A DNA stretch of 64,000 nucleotides from VRUE01 sp963715625 (GTDB lineage Bacteria > Actinomycetota > Thermoleophilia > Solirubrobacterales > 70-9): assembly GCA_963715625.1 (NCBI GenBank), contig OY970260.1, positions 496,001-560,000 of the forward strand, in the 5' to 3' direction. The notes under the pieces were generated by a model that ran no database searches, was not told the origin of the DNA, and was given only the letters and a program-made list of their open reading frames with translations. The translations under genes were made by a program, and so were the position numbers. Below are positions 8,453 through 16,738 of this stretch, in pieces (position 1 is the first letter of the stretch; every line of letters begins with the position of its first letter).

Positions 8453-8482
8453 TGGACAACCTCGCCGCAACGGGTGTACGGT
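8453..8482 (+). promoter_or_regulatory. sigma-70-type promoter
   Basis: TGGACA (8453-8458) and TACGGT (8477-8482) with an 18-base spacer. They lead to a short leader with AAGGAG ahead of the cupin ATG at 8523. The match is good but not perfect. Confidence 0.5.
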
Positions 8483-8522
8483 CAGTGTCAGGCAGGGCCC
8501 GACTCAACCGAAGGAGCCCAAA

Positions 8523-8885
8523 ATGGCAGCAGCAGAGGTAAAGCGGTTCGATTCGCCCGACGAGACCCGCCCGTTCGAGGGGAAGGGCCAGGCGAAGGTC
8601 GTGCAACTGGCCGGCCACGCAGTCGCGGAAGGCACGTTCGAGGCGGGCTGGAAATGGTCGGAGAACGTGAAGCCAATTGCCGGCACCGACTCGTGCCAGG
8701 TCGCGCATTTCGGTTACGTCCTATCGGGCAGCATGCGTATATACATGGACGACGGATCCGAGGTCGAGGTCGGCGCCGGCGACGTCGTTGCGATCCCGCC
8801 CGGCCACGATGCCGAGGTCCCCGGTCCGGAGCCCTGCGTGATGATCGACTTTGGAGAGATCGGCGACTACGCGAAGCGCGGCTGA
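8523..8885 (+). CDS. cupin domain protein
   Basis: Single-domain cupin of 120 residues. The barrel is seen in GYVLSGSMRIYMDDGSEVEVGAGDVVAIPPGHDAEV: the G(X)5-type first motif is degenerate, with histidine at HFGYVL, and the PPGHDAEV second motif is clear. Such proteins bind a metal or small ligand and act as enzymes or sensors. Function unknown. AAGGAG precedes the ATG, and the gene stands alone behind its own promoter. Confidence 0.8.
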   Translation: MAAAEVKRFDSPDETRPFEGKGQAKVVQLAGHAVAEGTFEAGWKWSENVKPIAGTDSCQVAHFGYVLSGSMRIYMDDGSEVEVGAGDVVAIPPGHDAEVPGPEPCVMIDFGEIGDYAKRG

Positions 8886-8888
8886 GCC

Positions 8889-9584
8889 TCAACCGCTCCG
8901 GCGCAGAGCCAGATAGACACGGCCAAAATCCAGCAGCTGCCGGCCGCGGTGGGCGAAGCCGCCCAGCGTGCGGCCGGTGGCCCGGTGGGAGAGATCGAGC
9001 TCGTACTCGCCGACCCGGTAGCCGGCGCGGACGGCGTCGACCGTCATCCCAATCTCCATCCCGTAGCCCCGGGCGAAGGGAAGGGTCGCGCGCAACACCT
9101 CGGCGCGCAGCGCCCGCTGCCCCGAGATCGGCGCCGCGGCCTCGAAGCCGCAGAGGCGCCGGATCGACCAGCGGGCGAATCCGAGCGCAAGGCCAAACCC
9201 GCCGCCAACCCGGCGGCCGAAGGCAGCAACGGCGAGGTCGCACTCCCCCGCCTCGACCGCCTCGACCAGCGGCGCCAGCGCCCCGGCCGAGCCGCCGAGG
9301 TCGCCATCGCAGAGGAGGACCAGCTCAGGGGCACCTCCGTCAATGGCCGCTTCGGCCGCGGCAGTCACGTTGGCCCCCTTCCCATGCGGCCTGCCCCTGC
9401 TCACCACCTGGGCGCCAGCCGTCATCGCCGCCTCGGAGGTGCCGTCCGTGGAGGCGTCGTCGGCGACCCAGATCGCCGCCGCGGGGAACGCCCCCCGCAG
9501 CGCGCCGATCGTCTCGCCGATCCGGTCGGCCTCGTTCCTGGCAGCCACGACCACGGCAAGATGCCCTGAGACGGCAGCGGTCAC
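8889..9584 (-). CDS. glycosyltransferase family 2
   Basis: GT-A fold transferase of 231 residues using a nucleotide-sugar donor. The N-terminal strand LAVVVAARNEADRIGETIGAL is followed by WVADDASTDGT and the metal-binding DXD-like LLCDGDLGG. The short soluble length with no C-terminal membrane helices suggests a cytoplasmic enzyme. The GTG start at 9584 is chosen because it gives the usual start two residues before the first strand and overlaps the upstream stop as GTGA. Acceptor unknown. Confidence 0.8.
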   Translation of the reverse strand: MTAAVSGHLAVVVAARNEADRIGETIGALRGAFPAAAIWVADDASTDGTSEAAMTAGAQVVSRGRPHGKGANVTAAAEAAIDGGAPELVLLCDGDLGGSAGALAPLVEAVEAGECDLAVAAFGRRVGGGFGLALGFARWSIRRLCGFEAAAPISGQRALRAEVLRATLPFARGYGMEIGMTVDAVRAGYRVGEYELDLSHRATGRTLGGFAHRGRQLLDFGRVYLALRRSG

Positions 9585-11014
9585 GATGCAGTGACAGGCG
9601 GCCGGAGCAACCAACCGAGCATCCCGGCGGGCACCGCCCATACGACGTTGCCCTTGAGGCCGTCGCTCAGGTCGAGAACGGTGCGGGTCGCGAAGATGCC
9701 CTGACCCCGCGCGCGCATCGTGCTCGCCGCACGGCGCCACGGCCCGTCAACGTACTTGCCCTCGAAGGCAACCCCCAGGTCCGGCCCGACAAAGTCGATC
9801 TCCGCACCACTGGATGTGCGCTCGTACATCACGGTGCTCGCATCGAACAGTTTCTCAGGGCCCTGGTCGCCAGAGGCGCGAAGCAGGAGCATGCCGAGCT
9901 GCTGCTCGCTGAGATGCGAATCGTCGGGGTCGCGCCGACGCTCGTCCCTCAGGTGCGGCAGGTGAGCCACAAGTGGGTCGGTGAAATAGACCTTCTCCTG
10001 CGCCCTGAGATTCGGCAGCCCGCCCCTGACCTGGTGGCAGCGCCACGCCATCAAGGCGAAACCGAGAGAATCGAGCCGGTCGTCAACCCGGTGGTGGTCC
10101 GAGAGGCCCACGTCGCGGGCCACAGCCGAGGCGTTGAGCGGCGAGGCCAGGCCAACGACCAAGCGCTCCAGGAAAGCGGCCACCTCTCCGTCGCTCATCC
10201 CAGTGCTCTGAAACGCGTCGCCGGCGATCACCTCCCACAGCGCCGTCGCAAAGCCCTCGCTGACATCGGCTCTGTCCACGAAGTCCCTCACCGCCCGCGG
10301 GAAGCCACCTATTCGCAGATAGGACTGCCAGGCACGATCGAGGTCGGAGAAGAACGGGGACAGCTCGGAAACCGCGCTTTGCCCCGTGGAGGTCAGGAGG
10401 TCCCCTGGGCGCAGGGTCGTTTCCGGAAGGCCGTCGAAGCCGCCGATAGAGCGGCAGAACGAGTGAAAGTCCATCGGCAGCAGCAGGCGGTCGGAATCGG
10501 CGACATCGCCGCGGCGCCCGGCGAGCGCCTTCGTGGCCTCCCGGAGGTCCCGCGCCGAAGAGCCCGAGAGCACGACGCAGCTGCGGCGAAAGACCGGGTC
10601 CCCGTCTCGCAGCTCCTTGATCGCAGCCGCCCAGCCAGGCACCGCCGTGATCTCGTCGAGGAACCAGTAGCGCTCTCCGGAGAGGGTCGTGGCGTCGCTC
10701 TGCCCAACCGCGATCAGCCTGCGAACGTCCTGGGCGCTGAGGCCGTCGCACGAGCAGAAGGACACGAGTCGGGGATTGGCCCCCGACGCGATGACGGTCG
10801 CGATCGCGCGCTTGACCTCGACGCTCTTGCCAACTCGACGCGGCCCGCGCAACACGTAGAGCCCGGGCGGGCGCAGGCCGGCCAACGGCCCTGGCTCGTA
10901 TAGGAAGGGCGCGTCGCCGGCCTCGCGCAGGTCCGGGTCGTCGCGCTCCCAGCCGTCGCTTCTCCACCAGGTGGAGCGATCGGTGAGCAGCCTCCTGAGC
11001 TGACCGTCGTTCAC
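9581..11014 (-). CDS. AAA_14/DUF4143 ATP-binding protein
   Basis: A 477-residue ATPase. The Walker A motif GPRRVGKS is near residues 57-64 and the Walker B YWFLDEI near 116-122. A winged-helix middle region contains LSDHHRVDDRLDSLGF. The C-terminal DUF4143 part has a restriction-endonuclease-like pattern (GAEIDFV followed by FEGKY). The family is widespread and of unknown role, possibly in stress or DNA-related switching. The GTG start is just downstream of an inverted repeat and is likely leaderless. It overlaps the GT2 gene by 4 bases. Confidence 0.8.
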   Translation of the reverse strand: MNDGQLRRLLTDRSTWWRSDGWERDDPDLREAGDAPFLYEPGPLAGLRPPGLYVLRGPRRVGKSVEVKRAIATVIASGANPRLVSFCSCDGLSAQDVRRLIAVGQSDATTLSGERYWFLDEITAVPGWAAAIKELRDGDPVFRRSCVVLSGSSARDLREATKALAGRRGDVADSDRLLLPMDFHSFCRSIGGFDGLPETTLRPGDLLTSTGQSAVSELSPFFSDLDRAWQSYLRIGGFPRAVRDFVDRADVSEGFATALWEVIAGDAFQSTGMSDGEVAAFLERLVVGLASPLNASAVARDVGLSDHHRVDDRLDSLGFALMAWRCHQVRGGLPNLRAQEKVYFTDPLVAHLPHLRDERRRDPDDSHLSEQQLGMLLLRASGDQGPEKLFDASTVMYERTSSGAEIDFVGPDLGVAFEGKYVDGPWRRAASTMRARGQGIFATRTVLDLSDGLKGNVVWAVPAGMLGWLLRPPVTAS

Positions 11015-11021
11015 CCAAAAA

Positions 11022-11062
11022 ACCCTAGCAAATTGGATTGTCTACACCCAAAAAGCGAGGGT
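11022..11062. promoter_or_regulatory. AT-rich inverted repeat upstream of the DUF4143 ATPase gene
   Basis: ACCCTAGCAAATTGG (11022-11036) and CCAAAAAGCGAGGGT (11048-11062) form an imperfect inverted repeat with an 11-base centre. CACCCAAAAA also occurs twice directly. The block is much more AT-rich than its surroundings and directly abuts the ATPase start. An operator or autoregulatory site is likely. Confidence 0.5.
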
Positions 11063-11113
11063 ATTTTGGTCGTAGAAGCTCAGGATCGGCGCTGATGGAT
11101 ATTCTCCCGCGCC

Positions 11114-11326
11114 ATGGCAGACATCGAGGCGCACATCACAGGGAACGTCTGGAAGATCGAGGTCGCGGTCGGGGACCAGGTCGAGGACGGGGACACCGTC
11201 GTCATCCTGGAGTCGATGAAGATGGAGATCCCGGTCGAGGCCGAGGACGACGGCACCGTCAAGGAGATCCGCTGCAAAGAGGGTCAGGCGGTCAGCGAAG
11301 GCGACGTCCTCGTCGTCCTGGAGTAA
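11114..11326 (+). CDS. biotinyl/lipoyl attachment domain protein
   Basis: A stand-alone 70-residue biotinyl domain. It contains the biotinylation motif ESMKMEIPV with the target lysine between the two methionines, and the symmetric beta-hairpin VAVGDQVEDGDTVVILE / CKEGQAVSEGDVLVVLE. It would carry biotin for a carboxylase whose other subunits are not in this window. It is followed after 8 bases by an enoyl-CoA hydratase gene, and biotin synthesis genes lie 4 kb away. A real small carrier protein, not a fragment: both half-motifs are complete. Confidence 0.85.
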   Translation: MADIEAHITGNVWKIEVAVGDQVEDGDTVVILESMKMEIPVEAEDDGTVKEIRCKEGQAVSEGDVLVVLE

Positions 11327-11334
11327 GGCGCCCG

Positions 11335-12141
11335 ATGGAGGAACGGCTCGCGGGCGGCAAGCTCATCCTCGACTCGCCCGCCGAGGCGGTCGCCCGGCTC
11401 CGCATCGCCAACCCCGAGCGCCGCAACGCCCTCGACCACGAGATCCTCGACGCGCTCGCCGAGACGCTGCCGCGCCTCGATCGCGGGATCGAGACGCGCT
11501 GCGTGCTGATCACCGGCGCGCCGCCGGTCTTCTCGGCCGGCTACGACATCGCCTCGATCCCCTCCGAGACCTTCGAGCGCGACGCCGAGGCGCTGGTCGC
11601 CCACCCCTTCCACGCGGCGCTGGAGGCCATTGCCGCCCACCCGTGGCCCACGGTCGCGGCGATCAACGGGCACTGCATCGGCGGCGGCCTGGAGCTGGCG
11701 ATCACCTGCGACCTGCGGCTCTGCGCGGCCGGGGCGAAGCTCGGAATGCCGCCGGTGAAGCTCGGCCTCGTCTACGGCCACACCGGCCTGCGCAAGTTCC
11801 TCGACACCGTCGGACTGGCACGCACGAAGGAGCTCTTCCTCACCGGGCGCAACTTCGAGGCCGCTCGGGCCGAGGAGATCGGTCTCGTCCACGAAGTCCT
11901 CGACGACAGGCGGCTCGAGGGGGCCGCCCTCGAGCTCGCGGCCGAGATCGCCGCCAACGCGCCGCTCTCGATGCGCGGCAACAAGAGCGCGATCGACCTG
12001 CTCAACGCCGCGCCGACCCTCACCGAGCAGCAGGAGGCGGGCCTGATCGCCCTGCGCGAGTCCTGCTTCGCCTCCGAGGACCTGCGCGAGGGCGTCCGGG
12101 CCTTCGCCGAGAAGCGCAAGCCCGAGTGGCGAGGCCGATGA
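11335..12141 (+). CDS. enoyl-CoA hydratase/isomerase family protein
   Basis: Crotonase-fold protein of 268 residues. The oxyanion-hole segments are PPVFSAGYDIASI and the later INGHCIGGGLELAITCDLRL. The glutamate-type catalytic position around GMPPVKLGLVYGHTG is altered relative to true hydratases, so the exact reaction (hydration, isomerisation or decarboxylation) is uncertain. ATG 11335 is used, giving the start just before the first strand. It overlaps the next gene as ATGA. Confidence 0.82.
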   Translation: MEERLAGGKLILDSPAEAVARLRIANPERRNALDHEILDALAETLPRLDRGIETRCVLITGAPPVFSAGYDIASIPSETFERDAEALVAHPFHAALEAIAAHPWPTVAAINGHCIGGGLELAITCDLRLCAAGAKLGMPPVKLGLVYGHTGLRKFLDTVGLARTKELFLTGRNFEAARAEEIGLVHEVLDDRRLEGAALELAAEIAANAPLSMRGNKSAIDLLNAAPTLTEQQEAGLIALRESCFASEDLREGVRAFAEKRKPEWRGR

Positions 12142-12770
12142 GCGCCGCCCGCGAGCAGCTCGCCGCCTCCGACCCGACGATGGCGGCGCTGATCGAGCGG
12201 CTCGGGGAGATCGACCTGGAGACGCGGCTGCGGCGGCGCAGCGAGGAGCGGCCCGCCGACGCCTACGGGGCGCTGCTGCGGGCGATCGTCGGCCAGCAGC
12301 TCTCGACCAAGGCGGCGCGGACGATCTACGGGCGCATCCTCGAGCTCTTCGACGGCCGCACACCGGCGCCCGAGCAGCTGCTCGAGGCCGAGGAATCCGA
12401 CCTGCGCGCCGCCGGGCTCTCGGGCCGCAAGGTCTCCTACGTCCGCGACCTCGCCGCGCATGTGATCTCCGGCGAGCTCGAGCTCGACCGGCTCGGGGAG
12501 CTCTCCGACGAGGAGGCGACCGCCGAGATCGTCGCGGTCCGCGGCCTCGGCACCTGGACCGCGGAGATGTTCCTGCTCTTCCACCTCGAACGGCCCGACG
12601 TGCTCTCCGGCGGCGACCTCGGCATCCGCAAGGCGGTGCAGGTGGAGTACGAGCTGGAGGAGATGCCGGCGCCCGCGCGGGTGATCGAGATCGGGGAACC
12701 CTGGCGCCCCCACCGCAGCCTCGCCTCGCTCTACCTCTGGGAGTCGCTTGCAAACGCGCCCGTCGATTGA
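12138..12770 (+). CDS. DNA-3-methyladenine glycosylase II (AlkA/HhH-GPD family)
   Basis: HhH-GPD superfamily DNA repair glycosylase of 210 residues that removes alkylated bases. The helix-hairpin-helix reads VRGLGTWTAEM. It is followed by the catalytic aspartate in VLSGGDLGIRKAV. The region AYGALLRAIVGQQLSTKAART is the usual start of the domain. It lacks the N-terminal beta domain of E. coli AlkA, which is normal for the short form. ATGA overlap with the hydratase gene. Confidence 0.85.
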   Translation: MSAAREQLAASDPTMAALIERLGEIDLETRLRRRSEERPADAYGALLRAIVGQQLSTKAARTIYGRILELFDGRTPAPEQLLEAEESDLRAAGLSGRKVSYVRDLAAHVISGELELDRLGELSDEEATAEIVAVRGLGTWTAEMFLLFHLERPDVLSGGDLGIRKAVQVEYELEEMPAPARVIEIGEPWRPHRSLASLYLWESLANAPVD

Positions 12771-12801
12771 GGCGGGCCCCCTCGGCGCCGACAAAGGGGC
12801 C

Positions 12802-14301
12802 ATGCGCCCGCGCCTCTGGTTGGGCTTCGCCCTCGTCGTCGCGATCGCGCTCTGCTCGGTCGCCCTGGCCCTCGTCGTCCGCGAGCGCGAACAGGACAGC
12901 TTCGAGACCAACCAGCGCAGCGAGGCGGCCCGCGCGGCACACCAGGCGGAAGCGCTGGCGGCGCTCTCGGTCGGGCAGCTGGCGAGCGCCGCGGCCTTCT
13001 ACCGGGTCGAGCGCGACGAGCTCAACCAGCACGAGTTCGATGCCATCGCGGACTCGCTGCTCGGCTCGGGCGCACTGAGCGCCACCGCCTTCATCGACTC
13101 CGTGCCGCGCGGCGAGAGGCAGCGCTTCGAGCGCGAGCACGGCTTTCAGATCCTCGAACGGGGCGCCCTCGGACAGCTGAAGCGAGCCGCCGACCGCCCC
13201 CACCACTACCCCGTCGCCTTCGCCGCGGCAACCGGCCTGACCGTACAGCTGCCGCTCGGCTACGACGTGGGGACGGACCGCTGGCGCGGCCGCTACCTGG
13301 GCCGGGCTCGCGACACCGGCAAGCCGGCCGCCACGCGGGTGATGCGGCTGCCCGTCGGCGGCACCGGGATCAACGTCTTCCACCCGGTCTTCCGCGACGG
13401 CGCCCCGGCCCGAACGGTGGCCCAGCGCCGCGTCGCGCTGGTCGGCTTTGCCGGGGGCGGCTTCCGCGTCGCCGACCTCTCGGGTGCCGCCGCGGAAACC
13501 GTGCCCGGCGGGGTCGACGTCTCGCTCGTGGAGGGCGGCCGGGTCATCTCCGGCCCCGCCCTCCCGCGCGAGGAGTCCGCCGCGGCCCCGATCCGGATCG
13601 CCGACCGGACGTGGCTGCTGGTCCTCAGCGACCCCGACCGTCCGGGCGTCGCCCTGCCACTGCTGATCGCCGTGTTCGGCGTCTCGCTGGCGGCGCTGCT
13701 CGGGGCCCTGGTCCTGATCTGGAGCCGCAACGAGCGGATGCGGGAGCTGAAGCTCCAGGCCAGCCAGGACTCGCTCACCGGGTTGAAGAACCGGCGCCGC
13801 TTCGAGGAGGACCTGCGCGCGGAGCTGGCACGCAGCCACCGCTACGGGGCCCCCGGGGCGCTGCTGATGCTCGACCTCGACCACTTCAAGCAGGTGAACG
13901 ACACACTCGGCCACCCCGCCGGGGACCGGGTGATCGCCGAGATCGCGGGGGTTCTGCGCGGCCGCACCCGCGAGACCGACGTGCTGGCGCGCCTCGGCGG
14001 CGACGAGTTCGCCGTCGTCCTGCCGCGCTGCGACATCGAGGAGGCGCAATCGGTCGCCGCCGAGATCGCCACGGCGATCCGCGAGCGCATGGACGGCGAC
14101 GAGGGGGCCCCGAGGATCACCGCCAGCATCGGCATCGCCCCCTTCGGCCCGGGCACGCCGGCGACCTTCGAAACCGTGCTGGCCAAGGCCGACGCTGCGA
14201 TGTACGCGGCCAAGGGCTCGGGCAGGGACTCGGTGTGCACCTTCGACTTCGGCGAGGACGAGTCAGTCGAGGCAGGCGTCGAAGCGCCGGAGCCGATCTA
14301 G
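12802..14301 (+). CDS. membrane diguanylate cyclase with periplasmic sensor domain
   Basis: A 499-residue GGDEF protein expected to make cyclic di-GMP. A first membrane segment (LWLGFALVVAIALCSVALAL) leads to a roughly 260-residue extracytoplasmic CHASE-like region, then a second segment near 290-312, then the GGDEF domain with DSLTGLKNRRRFEED and LARLGGDEFAVVLP. RETD five residues before GGDEF is a product-inhibition I-site. The ATG at 12802 follows AAAGGGG and is preferred to an upstream TTG. Its end overlaps the convergent NagZ-like gene by 4 bases. Confidence 0.88.
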   Translation: MRPRLWLGFALVVAIALCSVALALVVREREQDSFETNQRSEAARAAHQAEALAALSVGQLASAAAFYRVERDELNQHEFDAIADSLLGSGALSATAFIDSVPRGERQRFEREHGFQILERGALGQLKRAADRPHHYPVAFAAATGLTVQLPLGYDVGTDRWRGRYLGRARDTGKPAATRVMRLPVGGTGINVFHPVFRDGAPARTVAQRRVALVGFAGGGFRVADLSGAAAETVPGGVDVSLVEGGRVISGPALPREESAAAPIRIADRTWLLVLSDPDRPGVALPLLIAVFGVSLAALLGALVLIWSRNERMRELKLQASQDSLTGLKNRRRFEEDLRAELARSHRYGAPGALLMLDLDHFKQVNDTLGHPAGDRVIAEIAGVLRGRTRETDVLARLGGDEFAVVLPRCDIEEAQSVAAEIATAIRERMDGDEGAPRITASIGIAPFGPGTPATFETVLAKADAAMYAAKGSGRDSVCTFDFGEDESVEAGVEAPEPI

Positions 14302-15440
14302 CGCCGGCCCGGCCGGGAGCCGGCGCCCGCCAGTCCGTGACGCAGCCGCAGGAGGCGGCTGACCGAGGCTTCGAAGGCGTCGCGGGTGAGTGCGCCTGAG
14401 CGTAGCCCCCGTCGCAGGGCGCGCCGGGCGCGTGCGGCCGCACGGAAGTCGGCGAAGAGGAGGAGGTCGGTGCCGGCATGAGCCGCTGCCAGGCCCGCCC
14501 GGGCAGCGCCTCCGAAATTCCGCACCGCAACCGTTTCCATCGCGTCGGTGATCGAAACGCCTTGGAAGCCGAGGCGGGAGCGCAGCTCCCCGGTCGCGAT
14601 CGGGCGGGCGAAGGCCGCCGGCCTGGGCGAGAAAGCGGGGTAGATCGCGGTGCCCAGCATCACCATCTCTCCTCCCGCCTCGGCGAAGCGGCGGAACGGA
14701 ACCTCGTCGACCCGGCGCAGCGTCGCCTTGGAGAGCCCGATCCGTTCGACCGCGAAGTCGGTGTTCTGGCGGGCCGCGCCGAGACCGGGGAAGTGCTTGG
14801 CCGTGGCGGCGACGCCGCCGCTCTGGAGCCCTTCGGCAAAGGCGACCCCGGCGGCGGAGACCCGGGCGGGCGTCGAGCCGAAGCCCCGGCCGGTCACCGC
14901 GATCGTGCCGCCGGGACGGGCGACGTCGAGCACCGGCGCCAGGTCGACGTCGATGCCGAGGTCGCGCAGGTTGGCTGCGGTCGCGCGCCCCTGCCGGCGG
15001 CTGGAGGCGGCGCCGCGGGCGCCCATCTCCCTCGCCGAGGCGGAGGGAGCGCCACCGATCCTCTTCACAAGCCCACCCTCCTGGTCGACCATCACCAGCA
15101 GCGGGTCGCGCAAGCCGGGCGGCCGGGGGATCGCCTGCAGTTGGCGAACGAGGCGCCTGCCGGCGCTGCGGCTCGGCAGGTTCTCGGCGAAGAGGATCGC
15201 GCCCGCGATCTCCCCGGAACGGATCGTCCGCGCCAGGGCCGGCGGCACCTCGGTTCCCCCAAAGCCGGCGACGACCCGCTGGCCGGCGAGCTCGGCGATC
15301 GACAGCCCGGAGGCGGCGCTCGCCGTCGGCTCCGGGCTTGAGCCGTCCCCCAGAGCGGCCCCGAAGGCGAATGCCGCAATCGCCAGCCCACAGGCCGCAC
15401 CGATCGCGATCCGCCTGCGCCTAACCGTCGCCGTCCCCAC
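14298..15440 (-). CDS. glycoside hydrolase family 3 (NagZ-like)
   Basis: GH3 N-acetylhexosaminidase-like protein of 380 residues with an N-terminal membrane or signal segment (IAIGAACGLAIAAFAFGAALG), so it is exported or anchored. LVMVDQEGG and KHFPGLG are family signatures, and SITDAMET holds the nucleophile aspartate. In canonical NagZ the KHFPGHG loop is followed by a catalytic Asp-His pair; here it reads ARQNTDFAVERI, with no histidine after the aspartate. Activity may therefore differ from classic NagZ. GTG start, likely leaderless. Confidence 0.8.
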   Translation of the reverse strand: MGTATVRRRRIAIGAACGLAIAAFAFGAALGDGSSPEPTASAASGLSIAELAGQRVVAGFGGTEVPPALARTIRSGEIAGAILFAENLPSRSAGRRLVRQLQAIPRPPGLRDPLLVMVDQEGGLVKRIGGAPSASAREMGARGAASSRRQGRATAANLRDLGIDVDLAPVLDVARPGGTIAVTGRGFGSTPARVSAAGVAFAEGLQSGGVAATAKHFPGLGAARQNTDFAVERIGLSKATLRRVDEVPFRRFAEAGGEMVMLGTAIYPAFSPRPAAFARPIATGELRSRLGFQGVSITDAMETVAVRNFGGAARAGLAAAHAGTDLLLFADFRAAARARRALRRGLRSGALTRDAFEASVSRLLRLRHGLAGAGSRPGRR

Positions 15441-15484
15441 GTGTCTGAGCTTATGCCCCGTATGTGGCGGGTTAAGTCAGACAC
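15441..15484. promoter_or_regulatory. inverted repeat between nagZ-like gene and bioB
   Basis: GTGTCTGA (15441-15448) pairs with TCAGACAC (15477-15484), and the pairing continues through CTTA/TAAG with a one-base bulge, giving 12 bp. It begins next to the GTG of the NagZ-like gene and lies 45 bases before the bioB ATG. It could be an operator or a small hairpin element. Confidence 0.4.
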
Positions 15485-15528
15485 GCCCCAGGGCAGGCGT
15501 CCGGGGCGGCGCCTAGCCTTGCGCGCAA

Positions 15529-16677
15529 ATGGCCTCCCTGGTCTCATTCGAGGAAGCGCTGGCGCTCGGCGGGCTGACCGACCGCCAGGAGATCGGCGAC
15601 CTGATCGAGCGCGCCTGGAAGGTGCGCCGGGAGAACTTCGGCGACTCGACCGACATGTGCTCGCTGGTCAACGCGAAGTCCGGCGGCTGCGCGGAGGACT
15701 GCGGTTTCTGTGCCCAGTCGCGCTACGCCGAGGCCGACACGCCGATGCACGCGATGATGGAGCCCGAGCAGATCCTCGAGCACGCCAAGGCCGCCGAGGC
15801 GGCCGGCGCGCACCGCTTCTGCATGGTCACCCAGGGCCAGGGGCTCTCCAAGCGCGACTTCGAGAAGATCCTCGAGGGCGCGATGCTGGTCGCCGAGCAG
15901 ACCAACCTGAAGCGCTGCGCCTCGATCGGCCACATGTCGGGCGACCGGGCGAAGAGACTGCGCGAGGCGGGGATCCAGCGGGTCCACCACAACGTCGAGT
16001 CGGCGCGCTCCTACTACCCGGAGGTCTCCTCCACGGTCCGCTACGAGGGCCGGCTGCGGACGATCGACGCGGTCAAGGAGGCCGGCCTGGAGACCTGCGT
16101 CGGCGGCATCCTCAACCTCGGCGAGTCGCCGCGCCAGCGGGTCGAGATGGCCTTCGAGCTCTCCGCGCTCGACCCCACCTCGGTGCCGATCAACCTGCTC
16201 AACCCGCGCGAGGGGACGAAGTTCGGCGACCGCCCGCTGATGGACGCCTGGGAGGTCGTCAAGTGGGTGGCGATCTTCCGCCTGATCATCCCCGGCGCGC
16301 TCTTCCGCCTCTGCGGCGGGCGGGTCGAGAACCTCGGCGACCTGCAGCCGCTCGCGGTCAAGGCCGGGCTGAACGGGGTGATGATGGGCAACTTCCTCAC
16401 CACCCTCGGCGCCGAGCCCGAGGACGACCGGGCGATGTTCGAAGAGCTGGGCCTGAACGTGGCGCGCCAGCCCGACAACGGCGCCAACCCGCGCCCCGAC
16501 AACCGCGACGGCCGGCTCGAGGGCGAGGCCCCGGCGACGCCGATCGACGAGCTGATCGACCGCCAGGACGAGGCCAACTTCTGGGACCCCTCGACCCAGC
16601 TGCGCGTGATCAAGAAGGTCAAGAAGCCCCCGCCGTATCCAGCGACCGCCTCCTCCGCTCCCGCGCGGGTGCGCTAA
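15529..16677 (+). CDS. bioB: biotin synthase
   Basis: Radical SAM enzyme that inserts sulfur into dethiobiotin. The CXXXCXXC cluster motif is in KSGGCAEDCGFCAQS. Downstream are HRFCMVTQGQG, HHNVESARSYYPEV and PINLLNPREGTKF, which are standard BioB blocks. Its 382 residues are somewhat longer than E. coli BioB because of a C-terminal extension after residue 320. The ATG has no clear Shine-Dalgarno; a TAGCCT box lies about 12 bases before it. First gene of the biotin cluster. Confidence 0.95.
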   Translation: MASLVSFEEALALGGLTDRQEIGDLIERAWKVRRENFGDSTDMCSLVNAKSGGCAEDCGFCAQSRYAEADTPMHAMMEPEQILEHAKAAEAAGAHRFCMVTQGQGLSKRDFEKILEGAMLVAEQTNLKRCASIGHMSGDRAKRLREAGIQRVHHNVESARSYYPEVSSTVRYEGRLRTIDAVKEAGLETCVGGILNLGESPRQRVEMAFELSALDPTSVPINLLNPREGTKFGDRPLMDAWEVVKWVAIFRLIIPGALFRLCGGRVENLGDLQPLAVKAGLNGVMMGNFLTTLGAEPEDDRAMFEELGLNVARQPDNGANPRPDNRDGRLEGEAPATPIDELIDRQDEANFWDPSTQLRVIKKVKKPPPYPATASSAPARVR

Positions 16678-16738
16678 TGACCACCGGAAGTCACGCCCCC
16701 GCGCTCCCGCGTCCGGGGGCGGTCGGGGGCACCCCATA

